NCBI GenBank assembly: GCA_009731375.1
Contig: BJOX01000248.1
Span: 661,393 to 725,392, forward strand
From: Paulinella micropora
Taxonomy: Eukaryota > Cercozoa > Imbricatea > Euglyphida
Direction: 5' to 3'
Length of the DNA: 64,000 bases
This document shows, in pieces, positions 20,996 to 31,953 of the stretch. Made by a program: the position numbers and the translations under genes. The notes beneath the pieces were generated by a model. It saw only the letters and a list, made by a program, of their open reading frames with translations. It was not told where the DNA came from and did not search any database. Within the stretch, counting starts at the first letter, position 1. Each line of letters begins with the position of its first letter.

Positions 20996-22559
20996 GGGGT
21001 CTTGTCCGCACTCCGTCCTAGGAGGGTTTGTTCTGCTAGCCGGATCCCCTTAGCCATCCATCCGCGTTCGGTCATGAAACGAACTAGGTCGTCCACCGGG
21101 TCAGCTTCTCCCTCGGCTTCCGGCAAACTTGCGTATTCCTTCTCTAGTACGCTCTCACCAGCTACCACCCTTTCTCTGACTCTGAACGGCCTAGTACGAG
21201 GTTGAAACCCTGCGGCACTATCTGCTGCTGCTCCTGCTACGGCCCAATGTCTCGGCCACCTAGGCTTGTTCATGGGATACTCACTCCCATGCGCCCAGTC
21301 GTACAACAGCCTAGTCCACTCTCCCCACCGGTTCCGGAAGTCAGCTTCATCTTTCTCTTCCTCACCGCTCAACGCCGGACGATGCAACCGGCGCATCTCC
21401 TCTTGCTGCTCTGCCACGGCTCGGAGTCGACTCTCTCGCTCTCCGGTACCTAGTCGGGTAGGACTATCAGGCTCAGCTAAGGTTGAGGGGGCCGTAGACG
21501 GACCGGTACTAGTAGTAGTGGGCAACAGGGAAGTCACCTTTCGGTCTGCAGGGGGTACCGTCTTAGCACGGGACGCAAACCAGGGCATCCCACTCACGGA
21601 CGCTCGGACCGTCTCAAGGAAGCCAAACGCACGAGCGCCCACTGACCTACGCCTATTGCTTGGGCTGGTGGAGAGCGTAGTCACCGGATTGCTATCGGTC
21701 CCGGCGGTAGCATCCCCACCACCTGGGTCTGCATCAGCACTAGGGTCGGAGCCTATGGGGGACGGCTCCCTTATCGGAGCTCTACCCACGTCCCCATCTC
21801 TAGCCGGGGACTCTTCACCTTCACGCTTACCCTCCCCGTCGGATTCCGAGGAAGGATCGGCATCGGGCTGCATCTCCGGGGGCTCATCTTCCACGTCCGC
21901 CAGACCATCGGGTTGGTAGTCCTCCGGGCTGGGCCTCACCTTCACCCCATGTACCTTTTCCCTTTTTGCTTTGATTAAAGATTTCAGGTTTTGGCTCATG
22001 ATACCATTACCAGCCTCAGCCGGCTCGGCCTTTGAACCAATCTCAACCTTCGGGGCAGGTACCGCGGACGGCCCGCTCGCCCCGCTAGGTCTACCCTTAC
22101 TCTCTCCACGGGGGTTGGGTGCTACCGGACGGAGGGGAATACCCTTCACCTCTTGGGCGCGTACCGGCACCGATGCTACGGGCGGAGGCACAACTCCCCA
22201 CGAGAGGGGGATACCCCACCTCGGAAGTACATATGTTTTGCTTGGGCACCGGCCTGAGGTTCATGTTGGCGGTACACCTTCCGCCATGAGGGTACACCCG
22301 ACGCCTCCCATGTTACCGGTTGTCGGCTAATGACCCATTCGGTGAACTGTCCGGGTTCACGGGGCTTTGCATAGTGGATGATGGGCAAGAGGGACCGGTT
22401 CCACGGGATACACCGCTTCGCGGCTTCGTGTCTCACTATGGCCTCAACTATTAGGGGATGACTCCCACTTTTGAGTTTGGCTTCCAACCCCCGTTCTCCC
22501 ATCTCGCACATTAGAGCCAGATGATCCCTTCGTGCTATGTCGGCTGCCCACCGGCGCAA
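20917..22559 (-). CDS. Copia region between gag and protease (two frames)
   Basis: The frames 22,559-22,176 and 22,191-20,917 continue the copia polyprotein downstream of gag. The first begins RRWAADIARRDHLALMCEMG and the second is a long Pro/Ser/acid-rich stretch ending with AEQTLLGRSADKTP before the protease. I recognise no catalytic domain. Frameshifts at about 22,195 and about 21,000 separate the pieces. A GA microsatellite at 22,566-22,585 lies at the junction with gag, and slippage there probably caused that shift. Confidence 0.65.
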
Positions 22560-24564
22560 GGCATTCTCTCTCTCTCTCTCTCTTGCTTGGCTCGCTGGTA
22601 CTGATGCTCAACGCAATAGTCGCTGTCGATGAGGGTGGCTGCCTTAATCCTAAGGCTGTTGAAGGGAGACTCAAGGGCCTTCAACCGGGCTACGCACCGG
22701 CGCTTTCCTTCCGCTACTCCATGGCATCGCCCCTCGTTCATCTTATCTATGTCGGCATCATCCTCAAGCAAGATCTCAAGACTGTTCTCGTCCTCCGGTG
22801 GCATGATCGCCTCTGGAAGGTTGGCACCCCCGGGTTTAGCCATGAGGGCTTTGTCTTTCGACTTGCCGGTTAGGAACTTTACCATCTGAGCTAAGGCCAC
22901 GCCCGGCTCCTCATCCTCGGAGTCATCACTATCACTCCCCCCTTTTGAGCCTTTTGCTGCCTCGCCCTTCTCCTTTCGGCTTTTGTCCGGGCACTTGCTC
23001 AACTTGTGCTTGCCCCCGCACAACCGGAACTTCTTGCTGCACTTCCCGGCGATGTGCCCCTTTTCAAAGCAGTTAAAGCACTTTGGCCCCTTGCTCTTCT
23101 CACTCTTCTTGCCTTTCTCCCCCTTGGGGGTGTCTGCCGGTTTGGTAGGGGTCTTCTTGGCTTTAGTGGGGTCATGCTCAAACCTACATTTGTCGGCCCA
23201 TCTGCACTCCCCCTGTTTGTCCCACAAGAAACACACCCCTCTCACCTTCCCTCCAACATGGAGGTAGCGGCAGGAGGCCCCACGAATGCATTTGCCTTCC
23301 TTGTTGAAGAGCCAGCACTCATCCTTGGGTTTCCCTTTTCCGGCCTTACGAGCTGCCAAACTTATCTCTGCGGAACTAGTCACTTTGGCCCGGTCAAACT
23401 TCTTTCCTAGCTCCAGGGCACGATCTTGCACGAACCTCCACCAGGAGGCAAAGTCCCACTTGAGCTGCTTTCGGTTCAGTTCAGCCATTTCAACCCAGAC
23501 TTGCCAAGCTTTCTTCACCCTAGAGTCAGATTGCTCTGGGCCCACTAACGCATCCTTCACTATTTGCTGCATTCCGTCATCGGTTGGGGCTTGGCCATAA
23601 TCAGCCAACCAGTCTCTCCTAGCGTTCAAGTCTACACACTGACCGACGTACTGTTGCTTACTCGTAAAGAGGAAGTCATTCAGTTCCTTCATCTTGTCTT
23701 GACCATCAGAGGGGTCGGCTTTCTTGTACCGGGCTAGCAGTCTGTCCCACAGTGCTTTAGGGTTTTGGCCAAAGGTCAGCTTCTCCGGATCAGCTAAGTC
23801 ACGCACCAGGCTCTTCGCTTCACCCCCGAGCATGTTATAGATGATATTGAACACCCTCTCCTTTTGCTTGCTCATCTCAGCAAGTACACTAGCGTCATAG
23901 GCCATCACCTGTCGTGTCAGTGCGACAGCACGATCAGCACCCCCTAGTGGGGTTTTGACCTTAGAGGGGTCCGTCTGTCCTCGGGAGGCCCCACTCTTGC
24001 TGTCGCCCTCTAAGTCTGAGCCCTTGCCAGTTGACAGCCTAGGTTTGTCAGTGCTAGCATACCCACTAGAGTAGAGGTCTGAGGGGTGCCGGTCTTCATC
24101 TTCCTCCTCCTCCTCCTTTCCCTCTTCAGTCTCAGTGGTTGGTTTATCTTTCGGACTTCCAAAAACCGGTTTGTAACGCTTGACTGGGGTTTCCTTGTCT
24201 TCCTCTACCCCTAATGCCTCTTCAAGGTTTGGAGCTTCCGGTTTGGGGTTGGGCACGGGCCACAGGCGAGTAGAACCCTTGGCTTTGTCCTCGAAGTATT
24301 CCTTTACTACTTCTTCGTCCAAGTCAGCCCAGTCATTCCACTCTGCTATCTCTTCCCAGCTAGTATAAAGGGGGGGACCTCTCTACCCTTAAGCTGTATC
24401 CCTAATACATTTTCGCGATGTACATATTGTTTGTGGGCGTCAGCACCCTGTAGCACTTCCTTAGGGGCCTTAGCATTACAGCCTTGCACTACCTGCCTAT
24501 GCAATAGGATCCATGCCTCTTTGCCGGTGAACCTAATCTTATTGTCTGTCTTACTCGTAGTCAT
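22535..24564 (-). CDS. gag: Copia gag with CCCH and CCHC zinc fingers (two frames)
   Basis: The frame begins MTTSKTDNKIRFTGKEAWIL (24,564-24,346) and continues after a shift in a seven-C run (about 24,373) as 24,322-22,535. The capsid part includes MLGGEAKSLVRDLADPEKL and LWDRLLARYKKADPSDGQDK. Nucleic-acid binding comes from two CCCH fingers (CWLFNKEGKCIRGASCRYLH, then CFLWDKQGECRWADKCRFEH) and a retroviral knuckle (CFNCFEKGHIAGKC). A C-terminal acidic DSDDSEDEEPG follows. CCCH fingers in gag are unusual beside the standard knuckle. Confidence 0.85.
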
Positions 24565-25121
24565 TTCTAACCACCGTCAGTCTCGAACAGACACACGCTC
24601 CACACACACACACACACTTACACACAGCACACGGCTATGCTCTCTACTTGCAAAATAGAGATAGGGTCACGCTCTGCTTACGCTGTTCTGGTGGCACAGA
24701 CACAAGCAAGCAACCACACACACACCCACACAGAGAGAACACAACAGAGGCCACGAGCAGACTCACACACACACTACACAGAATAGTGTTTTGCTTGTCC
24801 ACACCACCCTTTACTCTCTCTCTCTCTCTTCAACCACGTGTGTTACTACTGACTCTAATGCTCAAACTACACTGATGCTACCTCAGCTACCACCTATGAT
24901 AGCTTTCCACCTACTAGCAGCTCTATCTGCAAAGTCAGTTCTTCAACCTACCTAGGTTTGTAGTTGTTTTGGTACAACCACCTAAACACTCACCTTTGGC
25001 TCCTCCACTCGTGTCCTACGCACGGTTCTTCAGAGCTCACTCCCTCACCACACCTCTCTCTCACTCCCTCAGTCACTACAGCAATACAAGGAGTAGATGC
25101 AATGATGCAGTACGAATGCGA
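24565..25121 (-). mobile_element. Copia 5' leader, part separated by the Ty3 insertion
   Basis: Untranslated sequence with AC and CT repeats and no reading frame of note. It continues beyond the inserted Ty3 element at 35,426-35,796. The four bases GCGA at 25,118-25,121 are the left target-site duplication. Confidence 0.75.
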
Positions 25122-25339
25122 TGTACTATCCCCAACGATAGCTCAATGGAAGAGTAAGTCGGTAATATAACCAAACACAGTCCTCAAAAAAGAGAATGAT
25201 GTCTCGTTATATTAGCTCAGTGACGCAAAGACAAAAAGCCGCCAAAAGACCAGGATCAAATTGGCATTTCAGACGTGTCCGGCCAGACGAAATCTATAAA
25301 TAAGTTTTTTACCGGATAATTCGGGGGGTGATGTCCACA
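25122..25339 (-). mobile_element. Ty3 element, 3' LTR
   Basis: 218 bases, TGTACTATCC...TGTCCACA on the plus strand. It matches 35,204-35,421 with two differences by eye, so insertion was recent. GCGA flanks it on the left and recurs after the other LTR. The polypurine tract on the coding strand, CTGGGAGGGGGTAC, abuts it at 25,340-25,353. Confidence 0.95.
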
Positions 25340-26161
25340 GTACCCCCTCCCAGTTTTTTATGGCGGAACTTCGTTTCCGACATAATACGCTTTGAACTGA
25401 TTTCTTTTCTGACTAAGATTCGTTTAGAGTTATGTATGAAGATACATCAACCCACGAATTAGCCGTTATAAAACAACAATGATACTTGCCCCGGTACCAA
25501 TCGTATATATACTCTAGCACATTCAGTATCTATATTAAAATCTTCCTCTTTCTTCTGTCGATAAGATATTTGTGCAGTATGTCCAAGTATAATGTTTTAT
25601 GGTTGAGTAATAATGTAATGTCGCCATTTCCATATATATGTAATAACCGGTCGTCGGTTTCCATAAATACATTTACTTTTTGTGAAGACATACCCTTGTA
25701 TAAATCGGTATCATTTAATATAGTGTCAGGTGATCAAGTCTGACGACTATATCCGAAGTTGGGTTGAGTGCGCCCTAACCTTGCGATATGCCGATACAAG
25801 TAGAGATCGATGGAATCCGGTGTAGCAGTTCATGTTATTAAAATATATCAGTTCTTGATTAGACTGTAGAGTCTTTAATGAGATCATCATTCTGGTACTA
25901 ATGCGGGTCGTATCCAGGAAACACCATCGCTCACTCAAATAGCGATCCCGTAACGGTGCTGTTTCGTGGCCGTCTCGTCTGTCTCTGCCGAAGCAAGAGA
26001 ATAGAATGCCTATTTTTTGTCAGCTGTGTCTTGTTAATCTCTAGAAGAATGAATGCTGTAGTAGCTTTAATATCTAAGTAAGGTTGTCGGGACGATATTG
26101 GATCAATGCTATGTTCGCAATCGATCAGGTCCACAATACTTCTAGAGAAAAAAAATACTTA
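25340..26161 (-). mobile_element. Ty3 3' untranslated region and polypurine tract
   Basis: About 820 non-coding bases between the end of pol and the 3' LTR. Its part nearest the LTR recurs inverted in the remnant at 16,440-16,629 and 36,152-36,683. No gene is seen. Confidence 0.8.
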
Positions 26162-29100
26162 CTATAGACGCCGTTTACGCGCGCGGACTCCTTTACCTGG
26201 TGGAGGACCTCCAACCAAAGTTAAGTCTAAGGTAGACTGTTCGAGGACGTCCCAAATTTTGTGAGGGATTGCGCCTTGTGCCAAGTCAAAAGGAATGTCC
26301 AGCACCCCTCGTGGTAGTGCTTGTATGGTCCACGCGGTATGATCTTTATCTGTGGGAGATATGGTATCATCCCATGTCTCAAGTTTCTTGGCGTCTTTAT
26401 ATACTGGAAGGTATTGTCTTACTTTAGGATCTTCCACTGGATCCAGACTCCTCCAGAAATGTAAGACTGGTTGTATTATTTGTGCCGCAGTCGAAATTCG
26501 ATTCGATCGCGTATGGCGTTTGTGAGGTACTGCCATGACTCTCATGAGATATAAATCTGAGAGCGTGTCATCGGCTACGTGTTGAGCCGCAGGCCTCACC
26601 AAGTAAAAAGCGTCTTTGGCCCATGAAATATGTCCAATCGCATCTCCTTCTTTCCAACTGGGGTGAACGAGAGTGTCATTGCCCGCGCGAGGGTCTTGAT
26701 CTCCGTCATCGCTCCCCTCTTGATGGACTCCTTGCGAACGTGCCGTCCTTATCGCCTTTCTCGGTCGGTCGTAGATAAGGTCATTTTGCGCTCTCCTTAT
26801 TTGCGCCTCCGTGAACTTTCCTTCCGGCACGTTCGACTCCACCCTTTTGCGGGTCTGAGTCCCCGCCGCACTTTTGCGGTCGGTGGCCCGCTTGTTCTCC
26901 AGCTCAGCCTCCTCCTTCTCCGCAATTGGTGCCCTGTAGGCATCCCGTTCCGAGATATCCTCCTGACGGATTGGTGGGACCTCTTTAAAGTCAGCCTCCA
27001 TCCGTTTGAGTGCTTGATCAACGGACTCATCTTCAAGTAGGAAGGGATCATACTTAATCAGCCTTCGTACATTGACTATTTGAACTTTCCCTCTGCCCCT
27101 GATTTTATAATTCAAAGGCCCCATCTGTTCCATGATCTGGTATGGTCCTTTCCAGTGGATGAACAGCTTCGAGCTGACTCCCTGAGGAACCTGAGGATGA
27201 TACAGTAGTACAATATCCCCGACCTGAAATCTGACTTGATCCAGGTGTGCCTGCCTGACACCTTCAGCATCAGTCTTCCTGCGCTCCGCCTCCCTATGCG
27301 CCTGTACTATTTGCTCCGCCTCCATCTTCGCCCGAAGTCTCACCCCAAACAGCTCATCAGATTCTGCCCATGAATCTTTTGGGTGCAGCAGTGAGGCTGG
27401 GATGGCGGGCTCACGCCCATATACCAATTGGTATGGCGAGACGGAACCTTTTGAACCACCTAACGCTGTAGAGGGTAGGCAATTCATAGCAAAGGCAAAC
27501 GAGGATGCTGCCTCCACCCATGCCTTTTGGTTCTCCTTCTTCATACAATACATCTTCAGCGCGGCCTTGAGGGGTCTATGCACCCGCTCTATCTTGCCGT
27601 TCGCTCTGGGGTTATAGGCGGTGACATATTGCCATTTCATGCCGTAATATGCAGATAGCTTGTCGATGACTTCATTATTAAAGTCAGAGCCTCGATCTGA
27701 AAAGCATGTTTTTCTCGGCACCCCAATCTGTGAGATGATCCTGTCAATCAACGCCTTGGCTGTTGTTTCTCCTGTACCGTCTTTGACTGGGACCACCCAT
27801 ACATAGTTGGTGGCTCTGTCTATGGCCGTTAGAAGGTATCTGTAACCTTCCGTCGTGACCGGGAAAGGTCCTACATGATCAGTGTGTAAGAACTCGAACA
27901 TTCCTAAGTGTAAAGGAAAAGTCCCGATCAGGCCAAAATTCGCCTTCAATGGTGTTTTGGATGTCTTGCATGGGATGCATGCATTGACCTGTTCATCAAT
28001 ATTCTCCTTCATCTTCTTCCACCAGAATCGTCTCGAAATGAACATATGCGTTCTTTGTCGGCCCGGGTGCGCCAGTAGTGGGCAGTTATGAGCAGCGACA
28101 AAAATGATGTGTCTGAGTTTCTCAGGAACCCAGAGAGTCCATTTGTCTGGTTGTGATGCATAGCGCCCGTGTTGGCCTTTGTACCACAAGAGACCGTCTC
28201 TCCACCCCATCTCCTTCTGTTGCTCCTTAATCTCCTTCGTCATTTTCAGCTCGTTCGGGTTCTTGTATAGCTGTATTAGCTCTTTGAACTCCGGATCGAG
28301 AGCCTGTTGCTGTCTCCATGCAGTGGGTGAGGCTATGTGGATAGTCCCATCCTCTAGCTGCACTCCTATCCTCTCAGGGTTTTCGTCTAACTCCTCCTTG
28401 TTCTCCTGCGGGGGTTCCGCATATGCTTCTTGCTTAATCTCTTCTTGTTTTATCTCCGCCTTCATATTCTCATATGCTTCATAGGACCACTCAGCATCCT
28501 CGAGGACATGTGCTGTACAACATATCCCATGATCCGGACCTTGCGGGCTATGACGTAGACCCGATCGGTTATATCGGACCCCTCTCGCCATCTGCATCGA
28601 CTCGATATGATGCACTTCGTATGTGCAGTCTGGGGATAGATCCTCCATTTCTGCTGATGATACGAGAGCTGCCACTTCTGAGTGAAACTCTAGCCTGGAG
28701 AGGCTGTCAGCGACAACATTTCGCTTGCCGGGTAGATGGACCATTGTAAAATTGAAACATGACAAGAATGCCTGCCATCTCGCTAGACGGCCAGTCTGTT
28801 CATGATTCATCAGCCATAGTAAATTCTGGTGATCAGTCCTTACTATAAACTGAGGTCCACCCCATAAATACTCTCTCAACCGTTTGAGGGCCCAGACCAC
28901 CGCCAGTGCCTCTCTCTGTCTCGTACAATAGTTTCGCTCCGCCGAGCACAACTTTCTACTTATAAACATGATCGGGCGCAACTTTTTCTCCTCATCTTCC
29001 TGTTGTAAGACTGCGCCGATCGCGAACTTTGATGCGTCTGTGTCGACTACGAATTGCTTCGAAAAGTCGGGCATCATCAGCACGAGTCCGCCATCCTTCG

Positions 29101-30405
29101 GATCTTTGTAGATGAGATCTTTGAGCGTGTTGTACGCTTCTAAGGCTTCATCATCCCACTTCTCAAAATCACCGAAGTCGATCATTCTCTCCAACTTAGC
29201 CCGAGTTGCACCCCAATTGGGTATTAACTGGCTGTAATATTGCGCCATCGCAAGAAATGAGTGCAGCTCTGTGCGATTCTTCGGCCTCTGCCGGCTCATG
29301 ATCTCCTCCCTCTTCTCTTTGGATATCGAGACTCTATTGTAAGAGATTTCGTACCCCAAATATGTCACGCTTGTCTTTGCGAGTTGACATTTCTTCAAAT
29401 TACATTTCAGGCCAAATAGTTTGATACGCCTGAAAATGTCTGTTAGATGGTCGATGTGCTCTTCCATCGTATTGGAGTACACGATAATGTCATCGATGTA
29501 ACAAAATGCGTACTCTCCCGCCTTCTGTCCTCTTCTCCTCATGAAACCTCCCTCTGTCTGGTCATCATATTTGCTACTCAGCATGCTTTGCATCGCTTTC
29601 TGAAAGAGTCCCGGGGCCTGTTTGAGTCCCATCGGAAGTACTTTCCACTGATATATCTCCATTCCTACTACAAATGCAGTCAGCCATCTGGACTTTTCAT
29701 CCAGTGGAATTTGCCAGAAGCCATTCTTCAGATCAATCACTGAGTATAGCTTGGCGTTCCGCAATATTCGCCTTCCTTCTTCAAGAGTAGGTAATGGATT
29801 TCGTTCCTCCTCTAAAATTTTATTGACGCGGGCATAGTTAACCGTTAGCGCCATTCTCCTCCCGGTTTAGGCACCAGTCTCGGTTGGGAAACTATTGGAG
29901 ATGTCGATCTCTCAATGAAATCCTCATCGAGTAACTGCCGCGCTTGTTCTTCTGCGATCTTTGCTTCATGTATACTCAGATTTGCCCGTCGTGGCGCCGG
30001 TGAAGGCTCAGCACCTGGTATTTTACAAATAACCGCGGTGAAGTCTTTCGGCTTGACACCTCCCGCTTGAGGGGGGTCAAAAATCATTTTGTTCGCCTTC
30101 AATCTCTCTTTCAAAACCTCTTTCTCCTTCTCCGTACCTGCTCCTCCTGCCAATTTCTCGTCTATCGCCGCCTTAAACTCCTCCTCTGACATTCTCTTGT
30201 GATGCTTGAGGGGTGCTCTGTCCTCCTCCAAGCCCAACTCTTCTTCTGATATATCGTCCATTCCCGTTTTTTCATATGTGGCAGTGTCTGGTTCGTCGTC
30301 CTCCGCCAGACCTACCAACATATCTATTAATCTCGCATATTGCAACGGAGCTTTTCGGGTGTAGAAACCATCGAAGCATGTGAATGCTTGAGGAATCAAT
30401 TTCAA
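26162..30405 (-). CDS. pol: Ty3/gypsy reverse transcriptase-RNase H-integrase, one frameshift
   Basis: Frame 30,405-29,845 ends in the RT N-terminus (LVPKPGGEWR). The domain continues in another frame from 29,854 as LTVNYARVNKILEEE, so a single base is missing near 29,855. Then come YSVIDLKNGFWQIPL, LPMGLKQAPGLFQ and the catalytic box FCYIDDIIVYSN. RNase H has VVDTDASKFAIGAVL and FIVRTDHQNLLWL. Integrase has an HHCC finger (HNCPLLAHPG..., CIPCKTSK), first Asp in HTDHVGPFP, second in CFSDRGSDFN and Glu in YNPRANGKIERVH. A GPY/F-type module (FIHWKGPYQIMEQ) and an extra ~300-residue charged C-terminus end at TAG. RT before RNase H and integrase is the Ty3 order. Confidence 0.92.
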
Positions 30406-30477
30406 CTTGTCCTGGTCTCTGAGCTTCCGCTTGTATGCACTGCTCTGCTCACGAGTCCCGAGACGACAAGCGTTAAC

Positions 30478-31899
30478 TTAGTGTTGCTTCCGTGAGGGCA
30501 CCGGTATCGGATGATCAATAAGCCGGTCCCGTATCTCCTGCGCCCATATCGCCTTCTCATTGTACGGGAGTATGACCGTATATGGTTTATTATTTTCAAA
30601 AAGAGTGCGTAGGCACTTTTTCACTTCTGTCAGTGAGCGCGGCCACGTAGGCTCGTCACCCCAGAATTCGGTAATAAAGCTTTTAATATCTTCTGCCGGG
30701 ATATCAGGGAGTCGTCCCCTTCTCCTCGGTATAAACTCCTGTCTGTCCTTCTCTTCCACCTTTACGTGAAAGCAATACCCGTTGGTAATATATACATCGG
30801 CCCCTGCTCCTTCTTCAAATCTCGCCAACGATGGGCACCTTTTTCCCATGCATATAATCTCCTCTTTCCTCTTTTCAATGAGATCGTCTATCGACTTTTT
30901 ATCCCATTGTGTAGAGACTGTAGCCGTATAGACCTCCGCCTCTCTCTTGTCTGACAGGTTTGAACCATCTTTAGACACCGCGTCCGTTGGCATATATGCC
31001 TCATATGCGTGTGTAATGGCCACCTGTTTCCCTTCCGATGCTACCCCTAGGTGTAGGGCCTCGTATGAGTCAATAGCATGGAGAGAGTCGACAGTATATT
31101 CTTCTCCTGGCTCTACGCCGTATATGACTCTTTTGGCGGCGCAATCAATCACTACGTTCATTGTCGCCAGTTGGTCGTACGACAAAAGAACAGATCCGTG
31201 GTATTCGGGGACAACGTACAAGTCCACTCGATATACTCGTCCGGATTTCAATTTAAAATTTAAAGTGATGATGCCCGTTATATCCGTCCGACTACTAACT
31301 CCTTTCAAGGTGCCAGATGATTTTTTCATATTAGTTTCTAACCACGCATGGTGTTTCGTAGTAAATTTCCGGCCGACAATATTAATATTCGCCATAGTAT
31401 CATTACCAACGTTTATAAAGGTATTTAATGTTTCACAAAAAAGGTTCGTATAGCATAAAGCGTCTGGCCGGTGACTTTTTAAGGCCAATACAAGGAGCTT
31501 GTGTTCTAAAATCTGTATCCTTTTCTCGAGGTTCGCCTCCTCCTCCCTTTCCGCCGTTTTTGTAATGTCTTTTTGGGTATTGTTCACAGGCGAAGGATGA
31601 TTGTCCTTGCTTTCTCTGTTTGAGACCGTGAGGAGAGGTTGATGTCCTCCATCCTCCTTGTCTATTGTCTGTCTCGGCAAGTTGATAAGATTAACTGCCG
31701 GTTCTATTCTTACTTTCTTCGGCTGTGGCTGCGACAGGCCCGCCTGCTTTCTCTTTGCCAGCGCTTTACTCGCCTGCCTATTAGCAGCATGCACTGTTTG
31801 TTGTCGTGATGGGTGTACTGGTATTGTACTACCTTTGAGTTGGTCTGTGGCCTGCTGTGGGCTCTTAGACTCACTGGTACCCTTGGTTGGGACCTGCAC
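30478..31899 (-). CDS. Ty3/gypsy retropepsin-like region, in frame after gag
   Basis: This ~470-residue section is in frame with gag and would follow it by passing a single TGA. The first 150 residues are basic and low in complexity. A retropepsin-like fold follows: TLKGVSSRTDITGIITLNF, VDLYVVPEYHGSVLLSYDQL and VIDCAAKRVIYG match the middle and C-terminal parts. Where the family has the active-site Asp (I-D-T-G-A), this copy reads INVGND, so the catalytic Asp seems changed to Asn. The section ends at a TAA (30,478-30,480), after which the same frame stays open into the start of the RT. The TAA lacks the favourable context seen at the gag stop and may be a simple nonsense mutation. Confidence 0.6.
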   Translation of the reverse strand: MQVPTKGTSESKSPQQATDQLKGSTIPVHPSRQQTVHAANRQASKALAKRKQAGLSQPQPKKVRIEPAVNLINLPRQTIDKEDGGHQPLLTVSNRESKDNHPSPVNNTQKDITKTAEREEEANLEKRIQILEHKLLVLALKSHRPDALCYTNLFCETLNTFINVGNDTMANINIVGRKFTTKHHAWLETNMKKSSGTLKGVSSRTDITGIITLNFKLKSGRVYRVDLYVVPEYHGSVLLSYDQLATMNVVIDCAAKRVIYGVEPGEEYTVDSLHAIDSYEALHLGVASEGKQVAITHAYEAYMPTDAVSKDGSNLSDKREAEVYTATVSTQWDKKSIDDLIEKRKEEIICMGKRCPSLARFEEGAGADVYITNGYCFHVKVEEKDRQEFIPRRRGRLPDIPAEDIKSFITEFWGDEPTWPRSLTEVKKCLRTLFENNKPYTVILPYNEKAIWAQEIRDRLIDHPIPVPSRKQH

Positions 31900-31943
31900 A
31901 ACGGTGTATCGTGCAATGCATGTTGTTCTGTTTTCTCCCTCCT

Positions 31944-31953
31944 TCTCTAGTCA
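31944..31953 (-). promoter_or_regulatory. Gag stop in read-through context (TGA CTA G)
   Basis: On the coding strand gag ends CAA TGA and the next bases are CTAGAG. The frame stays open from there into the protease section. UGA followed by CUAG is a well-known stop-codon read-through context in animal genes and alpha- or plant viruses, so programmed read-through is inferred. Confidence 0.6.

Noticed and set aside
24565-25121. Copia 5' LTR next to gag
   Set aside because: No copy of the 16,630-16,980 LTR is present here; the partner LTR is at 35,797 because a Ty3 element inserted in the leader.
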